In this document: one piece after another, positions 46,428-55,034 of the stretch
Layout: each line of letters opens with the position of its first letter
How positions within the stretch are numbered: position 1 is the first letter of the stretch
Source: G963674665 sp963674665
GTDB taxonomy: Bacteria; Desulfobacterota; Desulfovibrionia; Desulfovibrionales; Desulfovibrionaceae
NCBI GenBank assembly: GCA_963674665.2
Contig: CAXXPL010000001.1
Span: 248,001 to 312,000, forward strand
Direction: 5' to 3'
DNA: 64,000 nucleotides
Position numbers and translations under genes: made by a program
Notes under the pieces: generated by a model
What the model was told of the DNA's origin: nothing
Database searches by the model: none
Seen by the model: the letters and a program-made list of their open reading frames with translations, nothing else

Positions 46428-49400
46428 GTGGAACCGGCAACGGGGTGGGTGGTGGTATCTCAATCGGAATACGATGCGTTGAAGCGGGAACTCGGGGAGG
46501 CCAGGAGGCGAATAGCCGATCTGGAGGCCCGCGTTTGCCCGGACGCCACAGCTATTGAACACGAGGGCGATGCGCTGTGGGAGTCTCTTGCCCATAACCC
46601 CCTTGCCGAGCTCATTTTCGGCTCTCCGAATGCCATGGTGTCGCTGGTGGACAGGGATCTGGTCTACAGGACTGTGAGCCCTGTCTATGAGCACTATTTC
46701 GGGCTGAAGCGCGACGACATAGTGGGCAGGGACGCCAGGGAGTTTTTCGATGAAAAGGACTTTGACCACGGCGCCCTGCCATGGCTGAGCTACTGCCTTG
46801 AAGGCGAATCCGTCGTCCAGGAGCAGTGGATGCGCTACCCAGCACTGGGACTGCGCTACGTTCACGTGATCTGCACGCCCATCCGCGACCGGCAAGGGGA
46901 TGTCGTCGGTGTCCTCGACATCGCCTGGGATGTCACCCACCTTAGAGACATCATGAAGCTGGTGCAGAGTGAGCGGGATCAGCTGAACAAAATCCTGGGT
47001 ACCCTGAACATCGGGCTCAGCCTCATCAATCAGGACTTGACCATCGCCTGGACCAATGAATCCATCAAGCGCGACTTCCTCGGGAAAGACCCGGTTGGAC
47101 GCAAGTGCCATGACTTTTTCCGGCACCAGAACTCCCGATGCAGGGACTGCCCGGTCCGCGAGGCCTTTGAGACCGGGCTGGTGAGCAGTGTCGAATGGTA
47201 CAGCCCGGTGAGGAATGTCTGGCTCTTGATTTGCGCCCAACCCATACGCGACGATCAGGGCAGGATAACCCATGCCCTGGAGGCGGTGACGGACATCACC
47301 GAACGAAAGCTCTACGTGGAGCGGCTCAAGGAGAGCGATCGGCGCGTGAACCTGGCCATGGAGGTGAGCAAGGCGGGTATCTGGGACGCCAACCTCGAGA
47401 CCAGGGAGATGTACAAGAGCCCGAGCCTGCTAAAGCTGCTGGGCCTGGAAGTGGATCTACCGCCGCGGACCATCGAGAAGTGGTATGGGTATGTACATCA
47501 GGAGGATTTGCGGCGAGTGCGGGAAGGTTTCGCACAGGTCCGGCTGGAGCGCACCCCAGAGGGGATCTGGCAGGAGTACCGCATGCGCAAGGGGAATGGT
47601 TGGATCTGGGTGCGCAGCCTGATGAGCGTGGTGGAGAGGAACGAGCAGGGCGGGCCCAGGCGTGTCATCGGTATCAGCATGGACATCACCGGGGAGCGCG
47701 ACATACGAGAGAAGCTTCAGCATTCCGAGCAGATGTATCATGATATATTCAACTCCAGCACAGACGCCATAATGCTCTTCGACATCGACACCATGAACAT
47801 CGTGGACGCCAACAGCGCCTTTTCGGAGCTGTTCGGATATGCCGGCGACGAGATCGCCCGGCTGGGTATAGACGACATCAGCCAAGGAACCTACCCCAAC
47901 TCCCTGGAGGGGGCGTACGAGAACCTCGAGGTGTTGCGCCAGTCCGGATCGCAGGTCCTGGAGTGGTGGTGCAGGAAAAAGGGCGGACAGCTGTTCTGGG
48001 CCGAGGCTCATATTAAGTTCATGGTTGTGCAGGGCAAGCAACGGCTCTTCGCCTCCCTTCGCGACATCACCGGAAGGATCCAGACCCAGCAGGCCCTGGA
48101 AAACAGGGAGCGAACCCTGCGAGGCATTCTCGAAGCCGCACCCTTGCTCATCGGCCTCGTCACGCAGGGTTTCGTGGTCTGGAGCAATTACCAGGTGCGG
48201 GCCATTCTGGGGTATGACAGGGAAGAAGTGGAGGGAATGGAACTCTCCACCTTTTTCAAGGACGAGGATGCCTATCTGGAGATCAGGGAGCGGTTCGAAA
48301 AGCAGCTCGCCAAGGGCGGCATGGCCATGCTCGAGAGCGATCTACGCCACAAGAACGGCAGCATGATTTCTGTGGTTATCAGGCTCGCCCCTCTTGATCC
48401 GAGGCACCCGGTGGGTGACGCCATTTGCACCATCACGGACATCTCCTACCGCAAGCAGTGGGAGCTGGCCCTGATGGAGCGCGAGGCCAGGTACCGCGAC
48501 ATCTTTGACAACGCACCGGTGGGAATCTTGAGAACCACGCTGGAGGGCAGGGTGCATCAGGTGAACCAGGCCTTTGCGGACATGCTGGGTTATGATTCGC
48601 CCCAGAAGGCCCTGGAAGCCTTTGGCAGGGATATCCGCAAGGTATATGTGTCCGGGGAGTTGTTCGACGACCTGAGACAGGAGTTGCAGCGCAACAAGGC
48701 GGTGAAGGACTTCGAAGTCGAATGGCTGAACCGGAAGGGAGAATGCAGGATCATGATGCTCAACCTGCGGTACATCGAAGAGGGAACCCAAGCCATGATA
48801 GACGGCTTTGTAACCGACCTCACCCAGCGGCGGAGAGCCGAACTCGATGCCAGGGAGCGAGACAAACAGCTCATCCAGGCGGACAAGCTCATCTCCCTGG
48901 GGATCCTCAGTTCCGGTGTGGCTCATGAGATCAACAACCCCAACAATTTCATCGGCCTCAACGCACCGCTTCTGCAAAAGGCCTGGGACGCGCTGATACC
49001 GGTGCTGGACTCCGTGGCCGAAACCGAAGGGGACTTCATGATCGGCGCGCTCCCCTATTCGCGGATGAAGAGGCATCTCCCCAGGCTGCTCGATGGAATC
49101 AGCTCCGGGTCGAAACGCATCAAGGACATAGTCGAGAGCATGCGCCGGCTGTCCAACCCTGATCAGCAGGGGCCGAGCGGAGACCTGGATCTCAACGATT
49201 GCGTGCGGGCCACACTTCCGTTCATCAACGTCCGCCTCGCCAAGAACCGGTGCCAGCTGGAGTTGGACCTGGACAAGGACATTCCCCTGGTGAAGGGGTA
49301 CGGCCAGCAGGTGGAGCAGGTGATCCTGAACCTGATGCTCAACGCCCTGGACGCCATGGACAGGACCGGAGGGAAATTGCTGGTCCGTACTGGCTGCAAC

Positions 49401-49658
49401 CTGGAATCCGGGCGGGTGGAGGTCACGGTGAAGGATCATGGATGCGGCATAGCCCCCGATCATTTGGACAAGCTCTTCACCCCGTTTTTCACCACCAAGC
49501 GAGGTTCGGGCGGAACTGGATTGGGACTGGCAATTTCCGAGAAAATCATGCAACTCCATGGGGGAGGCATCGTGCTTCGCGACAACGACTCAGAACCGGG
49601 TGCAACCGCCATGATCCATTTTCCAAACCCCAACCAAGGCCAAGGGGTCGCATCATGA
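46428..49658 (+). CDS. Soluble multi-PAS NtrB-like sensor histidine kinase
   Basis: 1076 residues, no membrane segment. A short coiled coil (12-45) precedes about six PAS domains (roughly 55-180, 190-300, 305-430, 435-560, 562-690, 690-825), most ending in a DIT-type PAC motif (DITERK, DITGER, DITGRI, DISYRK). HisKA has SGVAHEINNPNNFIG and HATPase has NLMLNALDAMDRTGG and GGTGLGLAIS. The second PAS contains FFRHQNSRCRDCPVREAF, a cysteine-rich insert seen in several redox-type PAS sensors. The GTG start is weakly supported. It overlaps the regulator gene as ATGA. Confidence 0.9.
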   Translation: MEPATGWVVVSQSEYDALKRELGEARRRIADLEARVCPDATAIEHEGDALWESLAHNPLAELIFGSPNAMVSLVDRDLVYRTVSPVYEHYFGLKRDDIVGRDAREFFDEKDFDHGALPWLSYCLEGESVVQEQWMRYPALGLRYVHVICTPIRDRQGDVVGVLDIAWDVTHLRDIMKLVQSERDQLNKILGTLNIGLSLINQDLTIAWTNESIKRDFLGKDPVGRKCHDFFRHQNSRCRDCPVREAFETGLVSSVEWYSPVRNVWLLICAQPIRDDQGRITHALEAVTDITERKLYVERLKESDRRVNLAMEVSKAGIWDANLETREMYKSPSLLKLLGLEVDLPPRTIEKWYGYVHQEDLRRVREGFAQVRLERTPEGIWQEYRMRKGNGWIWVRSLMSVVERNEQGGPRRVIGISMDITGERDIREKLQHSEQMYHDIFNSSTDAIMLFDIDTMNIVDANSAFSELFGYAGDEIARLGIDDISQGTYPNSLEGAYENLEVLRQSGSQVLEWWCRKKGGQLFWAEAHIKFMVVQGKQRLFASLRDITGRIQTQQALENRERTLRGILEAAPLLIGLVTQGFVVWSNYQVRAILGYDREEVEGMELSTFFKDEDAYLEIRERFEKQLAKGGMAMLESDLRHKNGSMISVVIRLAPLDPRHPVGDAICTITDISYRKQWELALMEREARYRDIFDNAPVGILRTTLEGRVHQVNQAFADMLGYDSPQKALEAFGRDIRKVYVSGELFDDLRQELQRNKAVKDFEVEWLNRKGECRIMMLNLRYIEEGTQAMIDGFVTDLTQRRRAELDARERDKQLIQADKLISLGILSSGVAHEINNPNNFIGLNAPLLQKAWDALIPVLDSVAETEGDFMIGALPYSRMKRHLPRLLDGISSGSKRIKDIVESMRRLSNPDQQGPSGDLDLNDCVRATLPFINVRLAKNRCQLELDLDKDIPLVKGYGQQVEQVILNLMLNALDAMDRTGGKLLVRTGCNLESGRVEVTVKDHGCGIAPDHLDKLFTPFFTTKRGSGGTGLGLAISEKIMQLHGGGIVLRDNDSEPGATAMIHFPNPNQGQGVAS

Positions 49659-51070
49659 TCTGCAACAGCAACCCGCTCCACCCGATACTACTTGTGGACG
49701 ACGAACCCAGCGCCCTGGAGAGCCTGTCCATTGCGCTGGAGTTCATGGGTTACGACAACATCCGCACGAGCGAGTCCGCGGAACAGGCGCTGAAGGTGAT
49801 CAGGGAGCAGGACATCGAGGCCTTGCTCCTGGACATGGTCATGCCTGACGTTCCGGGGGAGCAACTGCTGGAGGACATCGTGCTGGAGCAGCCGGACGTG
49901 CCTGTAATCATGGTCACGGCCATCAATGATCTGGACACGGCGGTGCGCTGCATGCGCAAGGGGGCCTTTGACTACATAACCAAGCCAGTGGACTCGGAGC
50001 GGCTGGCCACAGCCCTGTGCAAGGCCCTGGAACGCAGGAGCCTGAACAGGCAGCTCCAGGTGCTCAGGCGCAACACCCTGCACCCGGCCAAAAGCATCCC
50101 GCAGGCGTTTTCCGATTTCCTGACCAGAGAGCCGGCGGTTATTAAAATTTTGCAGTATTGCGAGGCTGTGGCCCAAAGCTCCGAACCCGTGCTCATCACA
50201 GGGGAGACCGGAGCGGGCAAGGAGCTCATCGCCCGGGGCATTCACGAGGCCAGTGGCAGAAGAGGAGAGTTCGTGGCCCTGAATGTTGCCGGGCTTGACG
50301 ACCAGGTATTTGCGGACACCTTGTTCGGCCACAAAAAGGGCGCCTTCACCAATGCGGATCAGAACCGCCTCGGGTTGGTGGAGAAGGCCGCGCATGGCAC
50401 CCTGTTTCTCGACGAGATCGGGGAGTTGTCCGAACTGTCGCAGCTGAAGCTGCTGCGTATGCTGCAGGAGCGCGAGTTCCACCCCCTGGGCGCGGACACG
50501 CCGGTCATCTCCTCGGCACGCATCGTGGTGGCGACAAATGTCTCGATTCAGGAGGCCATGAAAAAAAACACGTTTCGTCAGGATCTCTATTTCAGGCTCA
50601 AGACCCATTGCGTGCACCTCCCCCCCCTGCGGGAGCGCAAGGGGGACGTTCCCCTGCTGCTGGAGCATTTCGTGGTATCCGCGGCGGAGAGGATGGGCAA
50701 GGAGACTCCCACCTACCCCAAGGAGTTGGCACAGCTGCTCGGAACATATCACTTCCCGGGAAATGTCCGGGAATTGCGGGCCATGGTGTACGACGCGGTA
50801 AGTGTGCACACGTCCCACGTGCTCTCCATGAACAGTTTCAAGCAGGCCATGGGAGGCGTGCGACCTGAATCGAACAACGGCTCCCCGTCAGAAAGCGGTG
50901 TGTTCGAGGATCTCGTCACGCTGCCCACGCTGCGGGAAGCGGCTGACGCCTTGGTGGAAGAGGCCATGGAACGCTCCCAGGGCAATCAGCGAATCGCGGC
51001 GGGCATGCTCGGCATCACTCCTTCGGCCTTGAACAAGCGCCTGAAGCAGCGGGATGGGGAGAACGGCTGA
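49655..51070 (+). CDS. NtrC-type response regulator with altered GAFTGA loop
   Basis: 471 residues. REC with LLLDMVMPDVPG and Lys in YITKPVDS, AAA+ ATPase with Walker A GETGAGKE and Walker B GTLFLDEIG, and a Fis-type helix-turn-helix (NQRIAAGMLGITPSALNKRLKQ). The sigma-54 contact loop reads GAFTNA instead of GAFTGA. The ATG overlaps the kinase stop (ATGA). Cognate pair with the upstream kinase. Sigma-54 dependence is likely by family but the loop change leaves it open. Confidence 0.9.
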   Translation: MICNSNPLHPILLVDDEPSALESLSIALEFMGYDNIRTSESAEQALKVIREQDIEALLLDMVMPDVPGEQLLEDIVLEQPDVPVIMVTAINDLDTAVRCMRKGAFDYITKPVDSERLATALCKALERRSLNRQLQVLRRNTLHPAKSIPQAFSDFLTREPAVIKILQYCEAVAQSSEPVLITGETGAGKELIARGIHEASGRRGEFVALNVAGLDDQVFADTLFGHKKGAFTNADQNRLGLVEKAAHGTLFLDEIGELSELSQLKLLRMLQEREFHPLGADTPVISSARIVVATNVSIQEAMKKNTFRQDLYFRLKTHCVHLPPLRERKGDVPLLLEHFVVSAAERMGKETPTYPKELAQLLGTYHFPGNVRELRAMVYDAVSVHTSHVLSMNSFKQAMGGVRPESNNGSPSESGVFEDLVTLPTLREAADALVEEAMERSQGNQRIAAGMLGITPSALNKRLKQRDGENG

Positions 51071-51404
51071 GACCGTCGGCCCTGAAGTCGTCATCGGGCA
51101 GGGGCTGTATGAACAGGGTTGATTTGTTTCAATTATGTGTCAAAAAGTACCTCGCAGATAAAGATAGTAAAAACAAATTGTTGAGTTTTTGTGCAATGAA
51201 AAAGCCGATTTGAGATTGACTTTTCTCATACCCTTCCGACTTTCTTCCTTATTTATTTACGTTATTTATTTCAGCAAGATAGCTTGACGTGCCATTGTGG
51301 AACGATTCTTTCATAGGGACCTTCGGCCGCGTGAGGCCGTTTGTCTGAAGCGCAGGACTTTAGATTACATCGAGGCATCAAGGATTTTTATCACGGGGGT
51401 CGAT
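51071..51404. other. AT-rich spacer before the chemotaxis operon
   Basis: 334 bases, AT-rich at 51120-51290, with no gene. It probably holds the promoter of the chemotaxis operon, but no sigma-70, sigma-28 or sigma-54 site stands out. Confidence 0.4.
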
Positions 51405-53618
51405 ATGTTCAAAAATCTGAAGCTGGGAATCAAGCTGGGGATGGGATTCTGCTTTCTCATTCTGCTTTCAGTGCTCGTGGGCGGAGTGGGTATGCTCGGT
51501 TTCAAGCAAGTGAAGCATAATACGGACATTGTAAGTGGCCTGGATGAAGTCATGACCGCCATGCAGCACGCGCGGCAACAGGAAAAGAACTTCATCATGC
51601 GCAAGGACAATAAATACATTGATGCCGTGAACGAATCGGTTAAGATGATCCAGAGTGCCGTCGCAGTGGTGCGAAACGAGATGAGCGAGGCACGGGACAA
51701 GGCCGAGATGGATCAGATTCTTGATTCCGTGAACAAGTACAGCATGGCATTCAGCTCCTATGTTGAACTGGATATCGACTCCGGCAAGCAGGCCCAGGTG
51801 TGGCGTGATCTCACCACCGAGGTCTACGAACTGGGGGTAGTTGTCCGCGAGGACATCGTGAACACGGAGCGTGACCGCGCCGCCGGTCAGGAGTACGGAA
51901 ATTCGCTTTTAAAGTGGATGGAGATCAGCGACAGCTTCAACATGGACATTTCCCGGAACTTTCTCTCCCTGCGCGTGGCGGCCCTCTACTTCATCCTGAA
52001 GCGCAACGACACCGAGTGGGGAAACTTCCAGAAGTGGGCCGAAGACCTGCACAAGGGCATCGATAAGTGGGCACAGCTGGGCAAGGATGACGCCCGGGTC
52101 CAGGAAGTGGCCAAGAAGATGACCGCAGCCATCAATACCTATATTCAGGCCGGTCAGAATTACTACAATAACATTCAGAATCAGAACAAGGCCGAGCAGG
52201 AGATGATCTCCTCGGCCCAGCTGTTGACCAAGATCTGTGAGGACACGCGTGTCGAGCAGTTGAGTAAGATGAACGACGCCATCTCCAGCTCCAACCGCTT
52301 GATAACCATCGGCGCCATTGTTTCCGCCCTCATAGGCATGGCCTTCGCCTTTTTCCTGACGCGCGGCATCACCGTTCCCATCCGAAAGGTCGTGGAGTAT
52401 GCCAAGAAGATGGCCGAAGGTGATCTGGACCAGAACGTGGCCACGGACAGGAAGGACGAGATCGGCGACCTGCTCGGCGCCATGGGCACCCTGCTGGATG
52501 CGGAAAAGAACGTGGTTCAGACCGTAAGCGGCCTGGCCAGCGGTGATCTCGATCAGCACGTAACCGAGCGCTCCAAAAAGGATGTGCTGATGCAGGCCAT
52601 CATCGCCCTCACCAAGGCGGAGCGCAAGGTGGCCGATCTGGCCAGGGAGATTTCCCAGGGCAACCTGATGGTCGAGGCTCATGCCAGGTCCGCCAGCGAT
52701 GTGCTCATGATTTCGCTGCAGGAGATGATCAACCGCACCACCGAGGTGGTGGGCAATATCCAGACCGGCGCGGAAGAGGTCTCGGCGGGCAGCGAACAGA
52801 TGTCCTCCACCGCGGAAAGCCTCTCTCAGGGCGCATCCGAGCAGGCTTCCAGCGTGGAGGAGAGTTCCGCCTCCATGGAAGAGATGGCCGCCTCCATCGC
52901 CCAGAACGCGGACAACGCCAAGCAGACCGAGGCCATAGCCCTGCGCGCGGCGGAAGACGCCCGTTCCTCCGGCCTGGCGGTGTCGGAGGCCGTGCAGGCC
53001 ATGAAGGACATTGCGGAAAAGATCTCCATCATTCAGGAGATCGCCAGGCAGACCGACCTGCTGGCCCTCAACGCGGCCATCGAGGCGGCGCGTGCGGGAG
53101 AGCACGGCAAGGGCTTCGCAGTGGTGGCCTCGGAAGTCAGAAAGCTGGCCGAACGCAGCCAGGAGGCCGCGGAAGAGATCACCGTGCTGTCAGCCAAGTC
53201 CACGGACGTGGCGGAACGCGCAGGCGAGATGCTGGCCAAGCTTGTGCCCGATATTCAGAAGACCGCGGAGCTGGTGCAGGAGATCAGCGCTTCCAGCACC
53301 GAGCAGTCCGAAGGCGCAAGCCAGGTGAACGAGGCTCTGCAGCAGCTCGACACCGTAGTGCAGCAGAACTCCGCGGCGGCCGAGGAAATGTCTTCCACTG
53401 CGGAGGAGTTGGCGGCTCAGGCCCAGCAGCTGCAGTATACCATCAACTTCTTCCGCATTCATGCGAGTTCCGCGTCCAAGGGTGGTGATAAAAAGCAGCT
53501 CCCGTCCAAGAGCCCGTCACTGCCGGCCGGAAAGTCTGATAACGGTAAGAAGTTGCGGTTGGATCTTGGCCAGGATTCCCTCGCGGATGCCGAAGATACG
53601 GAATTCGAACGTTTCTAG
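51405..53618 (+). CDS. Methyl-accepting chemotaxis protein with HBM-like sensor
   Basis: 737 residues. Membrane segment 8-32, an all-helical periplasmic sensor to about 295 (MQHARQQEKNFIMRKDNKYI is typical of HBM four-helix sensors), second segment about 302-322, HAMP (TVPIRKVVEYAKKMAEGDLDQ) with a second HAMP-like stretch, then the signalling hairpin with IARQTDLLALNAAIEAARAG and GKGFAVVASEVRKLAERSQ. The C-terminus is a flexible linker ending in EFERF, which fits the CheR-docking pattern (x-aromatic-x-x-aromatic). The ATG at 51405 follows GGGGGTCG; the longer frame is noncoding. First gene of the operon. Confidence 0.93.
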   Translation: MFKNLKLGIKLGMGFCFLILLSVLVGGVGMLGFKQVKHNTDIVSGLDEVMTAMQHARQQEKNFIMRKDNKYIDAVNESVKMIQSAVAVVRNEMSEARDKAEMDQILDSVNKYSMAFSSYVELDIDSGKQAQVWRDLTTEVYELGVVVREDIVNTERDRAAGQEYGNSLLKWMEISDSFNMDISRNFLSLRVAALYFILKRNDTEWGNFQKWAEDLHKGIDKWAQLGKDDARVQEVAKKMTAAINTYIQAGQNYYNNIQNQNKAEQEMISSAQLLTKICEDTRVEQLSKMNDAISSSNRLITIGAIVSALIGMAFAFFLTRGITVPIRKVVEYAKKMAEGDLDQNVATDRKDEIGDLLGAMGTLLDAEKNVVQTVSGLASGDLDQHVTERSKKDVLMQAIIALTKAERKVADLAREISQGNLMVEAHARSASDVLMISLQEMINRTTEVVGNIQTGAEEVSAGSEQMSSTAESLSQGASEQASSVEESSASMEEMAASIAQNADNAKQTEAIALRAAEDARSSGLAVSEAVQAMKDIAEKISIIQEIARQTDLLALNAAIEAARAGEHGKGFAVVASEVRKLAERSQEAAEEITVLSAKSTDVAERAGEMLAKLVPDIQKTAELVQEISASSTEQSEGASQVNEALQQLDTVVQQNSAAAEEMSSTAEELAAQAQQLQYTINFFRIHASSASKGGDKKQLPSKSPSLPAGKSDNGKKLRLDLGQDSLADAEDTEFERF

Positions 53619-53647
53619 GGCCGGAAACCACCAAAAGGAGGCCGGCT

Positions 53648-54202
53648 ATGAGCGATGCGTACGACAAATACCTTACATTTACCCTGGATGAAGACTTCTT
53701 CGCCCTGGATATCAGTTCGGTGCGCGAGGTTCAGGACTACACGGAAATAACACGCATCCCCGAGTCCCTGCCCCACATGCGCGGCGTGGTGAACCTCAGG
53801 GGGAGCGCGGTACCGGTGCTGGACATCAAGATGAAGTTCGGCATGCGGAGAACGGAACAGACCATCAACACCAGGATCATAATCATGACCATCGAGCGCT
53901 CCGGCAAGGAGCAGCTCGTGGGCATGCTTGCCGACTCCGTGAAGGAGGTCCTGGAGATAGGCGCCAAGGATATCGCCCCCGCGCCCAGAATGGGCACAAG
54001 GGTTCATGTGGACAACATCCTGGGCGTGTCGAGAAAGGACGATCGGTTCATCCTCATCCTGGACCTGGACAGGATCATCAGCACCAAGGAGCTGTTGGAT
54101 GAGGAGTGTGCAAAGACCGATCCTGCCTGCCAGCCTGACGAGGCTCCGGCGGAAGAGGCGGGACCGACGGAACAGGCGCAAGAAGATGACAAGGGAGAGT
54201 GA
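53648..54202 (+). CDS. cheW: CheW-like coupling protein
   Basis: 184 residues. CheW domain at 8-150: YLTFTLDEDFFALDISSVREVQDY, RIPESLPHMRGVVNLRGSAVPVLDIKMKFGM, MLADSVKEVLEI and VDNILGVSRKDDRFILILDLDRI. It links receptors to CheA. The C-terminal 30 residues are acidic and not part of the domain. Start has AAGGAGG. It follows the receptor gene by 29 bases. Confidence 0.93.
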   Translation: MSDAYDKYLTFTLDEDFFALDISSVREVQDYTEITRIPESLPHMRGVVNLRGSAVPVLDIKMKFGMRRTEQTINTRIIIMTIERSGKEQLVGMLADSVKEVLEIGAKDIAPAPRMGTRVHVDNILGVSRKDDRFILILDLDRIISTKELLDEECAKTDPACQPDEAPAEEAGPTEQAQEDDKGE

Positions 54203-54204
54203 CC

Positions 54205-54495
54205 ATGAAGATAGAGTTTGAGGGTGATTGCTCGGTTCAGAGAAACGGCGAACTCCTGGTTAGGCTCCGCGATGCGGTGGCCGAATCCAAGGACGAACTC
54301 GTCCTGAGTTTTGCCGGAGTGCAGGGCGCTGACTTGTCGTTCTTCCAGCTTCTGGCGTCCACACGCCGTTCATGCCAGACCATGGGAAAAAAGCTGGTCT
54401 TGAACAGGGATCTCCCTGAAGACCTGTCCTTGAGCGCCAGGCGGACCGGATTTGCCGAGATTGCGGTGGCGCCCGAAGGGGCGCAGGCAACGTAG
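54205..54495 (+). CDS. STAS-domain protein of the chemotaxis operon
   Basis: 96 residues. FAGVQGADLSFFQLLASTRRSC is the STAS phospho-site region (ADLSF holds the candidate Ser), as in SpoIIAA-like anti-anti-sigma factors and the STAS proteins found in some chemotaxis operons. Its partner here is unknown. Starts two bases after the cheW stop, with GGGAGAG inside cheW. Confidence 0.82.
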   Translation: MKIEFEGDCSVQRNGELLVRLRDAVAESKDELVLSFAGVQGADLSFFQLLASTRRSCQTMGKKLVLNRDLPEDLSLSARRTGFAEIAVAPEGAQAT

Positions 54496-54589
54496 CCGGG
54501 TGCCGCGACGGTATGACTGCCGCAACTTGAAGCGCGACACCCGGTTAACAACAATGAGCTGAATCGACAGCTCGTCAGGAGACTATTCG

Positions 54590-54952
54590 ATGGGCAAGAG
54601 CATCATGACAGTGGACGACTCGGCCAGCGTACGGCAGATGGTTTCGTTCACCCTCAAGAATGCCGGATATGACGTCGTGGAGGCGCAGGACGGGCAGGAG
54701 GCCCTGCACAAGCTCACTCCCAACGTCGGGATGATTATAACGGACTTGAACATGCCCAACATGGACGGCATAGAACTCATCAAGGCCGTACGCGGAGGAG
54801 CAGGGGACAAATTCATGCCCATCATCCTGCTCACAACCGAGTCCCAGGCCTCGAAAAAGGTCGAGGGTAAGGCTGCGGGGGCCACGGGATGGGTGGTGAA
54901 GCCCTTCAAGCCGGACCAGTTGCTTGCCGTGGTCAAGAAAGTTTACAGATAG
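54590..54952 (+). CDS. cheY: CheY-like single-domain response regulator
   Basis: 120 residues, REC only. Acid pair DD at 9-10, phospho-Asp 52 in IITDLNMPNMDG, Thr in LLTTES and Lys in GWVVKPFKP. It would carry the signal from CheA to the motor or another output. Start has CAGGAG. It ends 82 bases before cheA. Confidence 0.93.
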   Translation: MGKSIMTVDDSASVRQMVSFTLKNAGYDVVEAQDGQEALHKLTPNVGMIITDLNMPNMDGIELIKAVRGGAGDKFMPIILLTTESQASKKVEGKAAGATGWVVKPFKPDQLLAVVKKVYR

Positions 54953-55034
54953 ACGGCGTGAAATTGCCCTGCCCCGGATTGAAAAAGGTAATGCCACCGC
55001 ATGTTTTCCTGGCATAACCAGACAGAGGTGCCCG

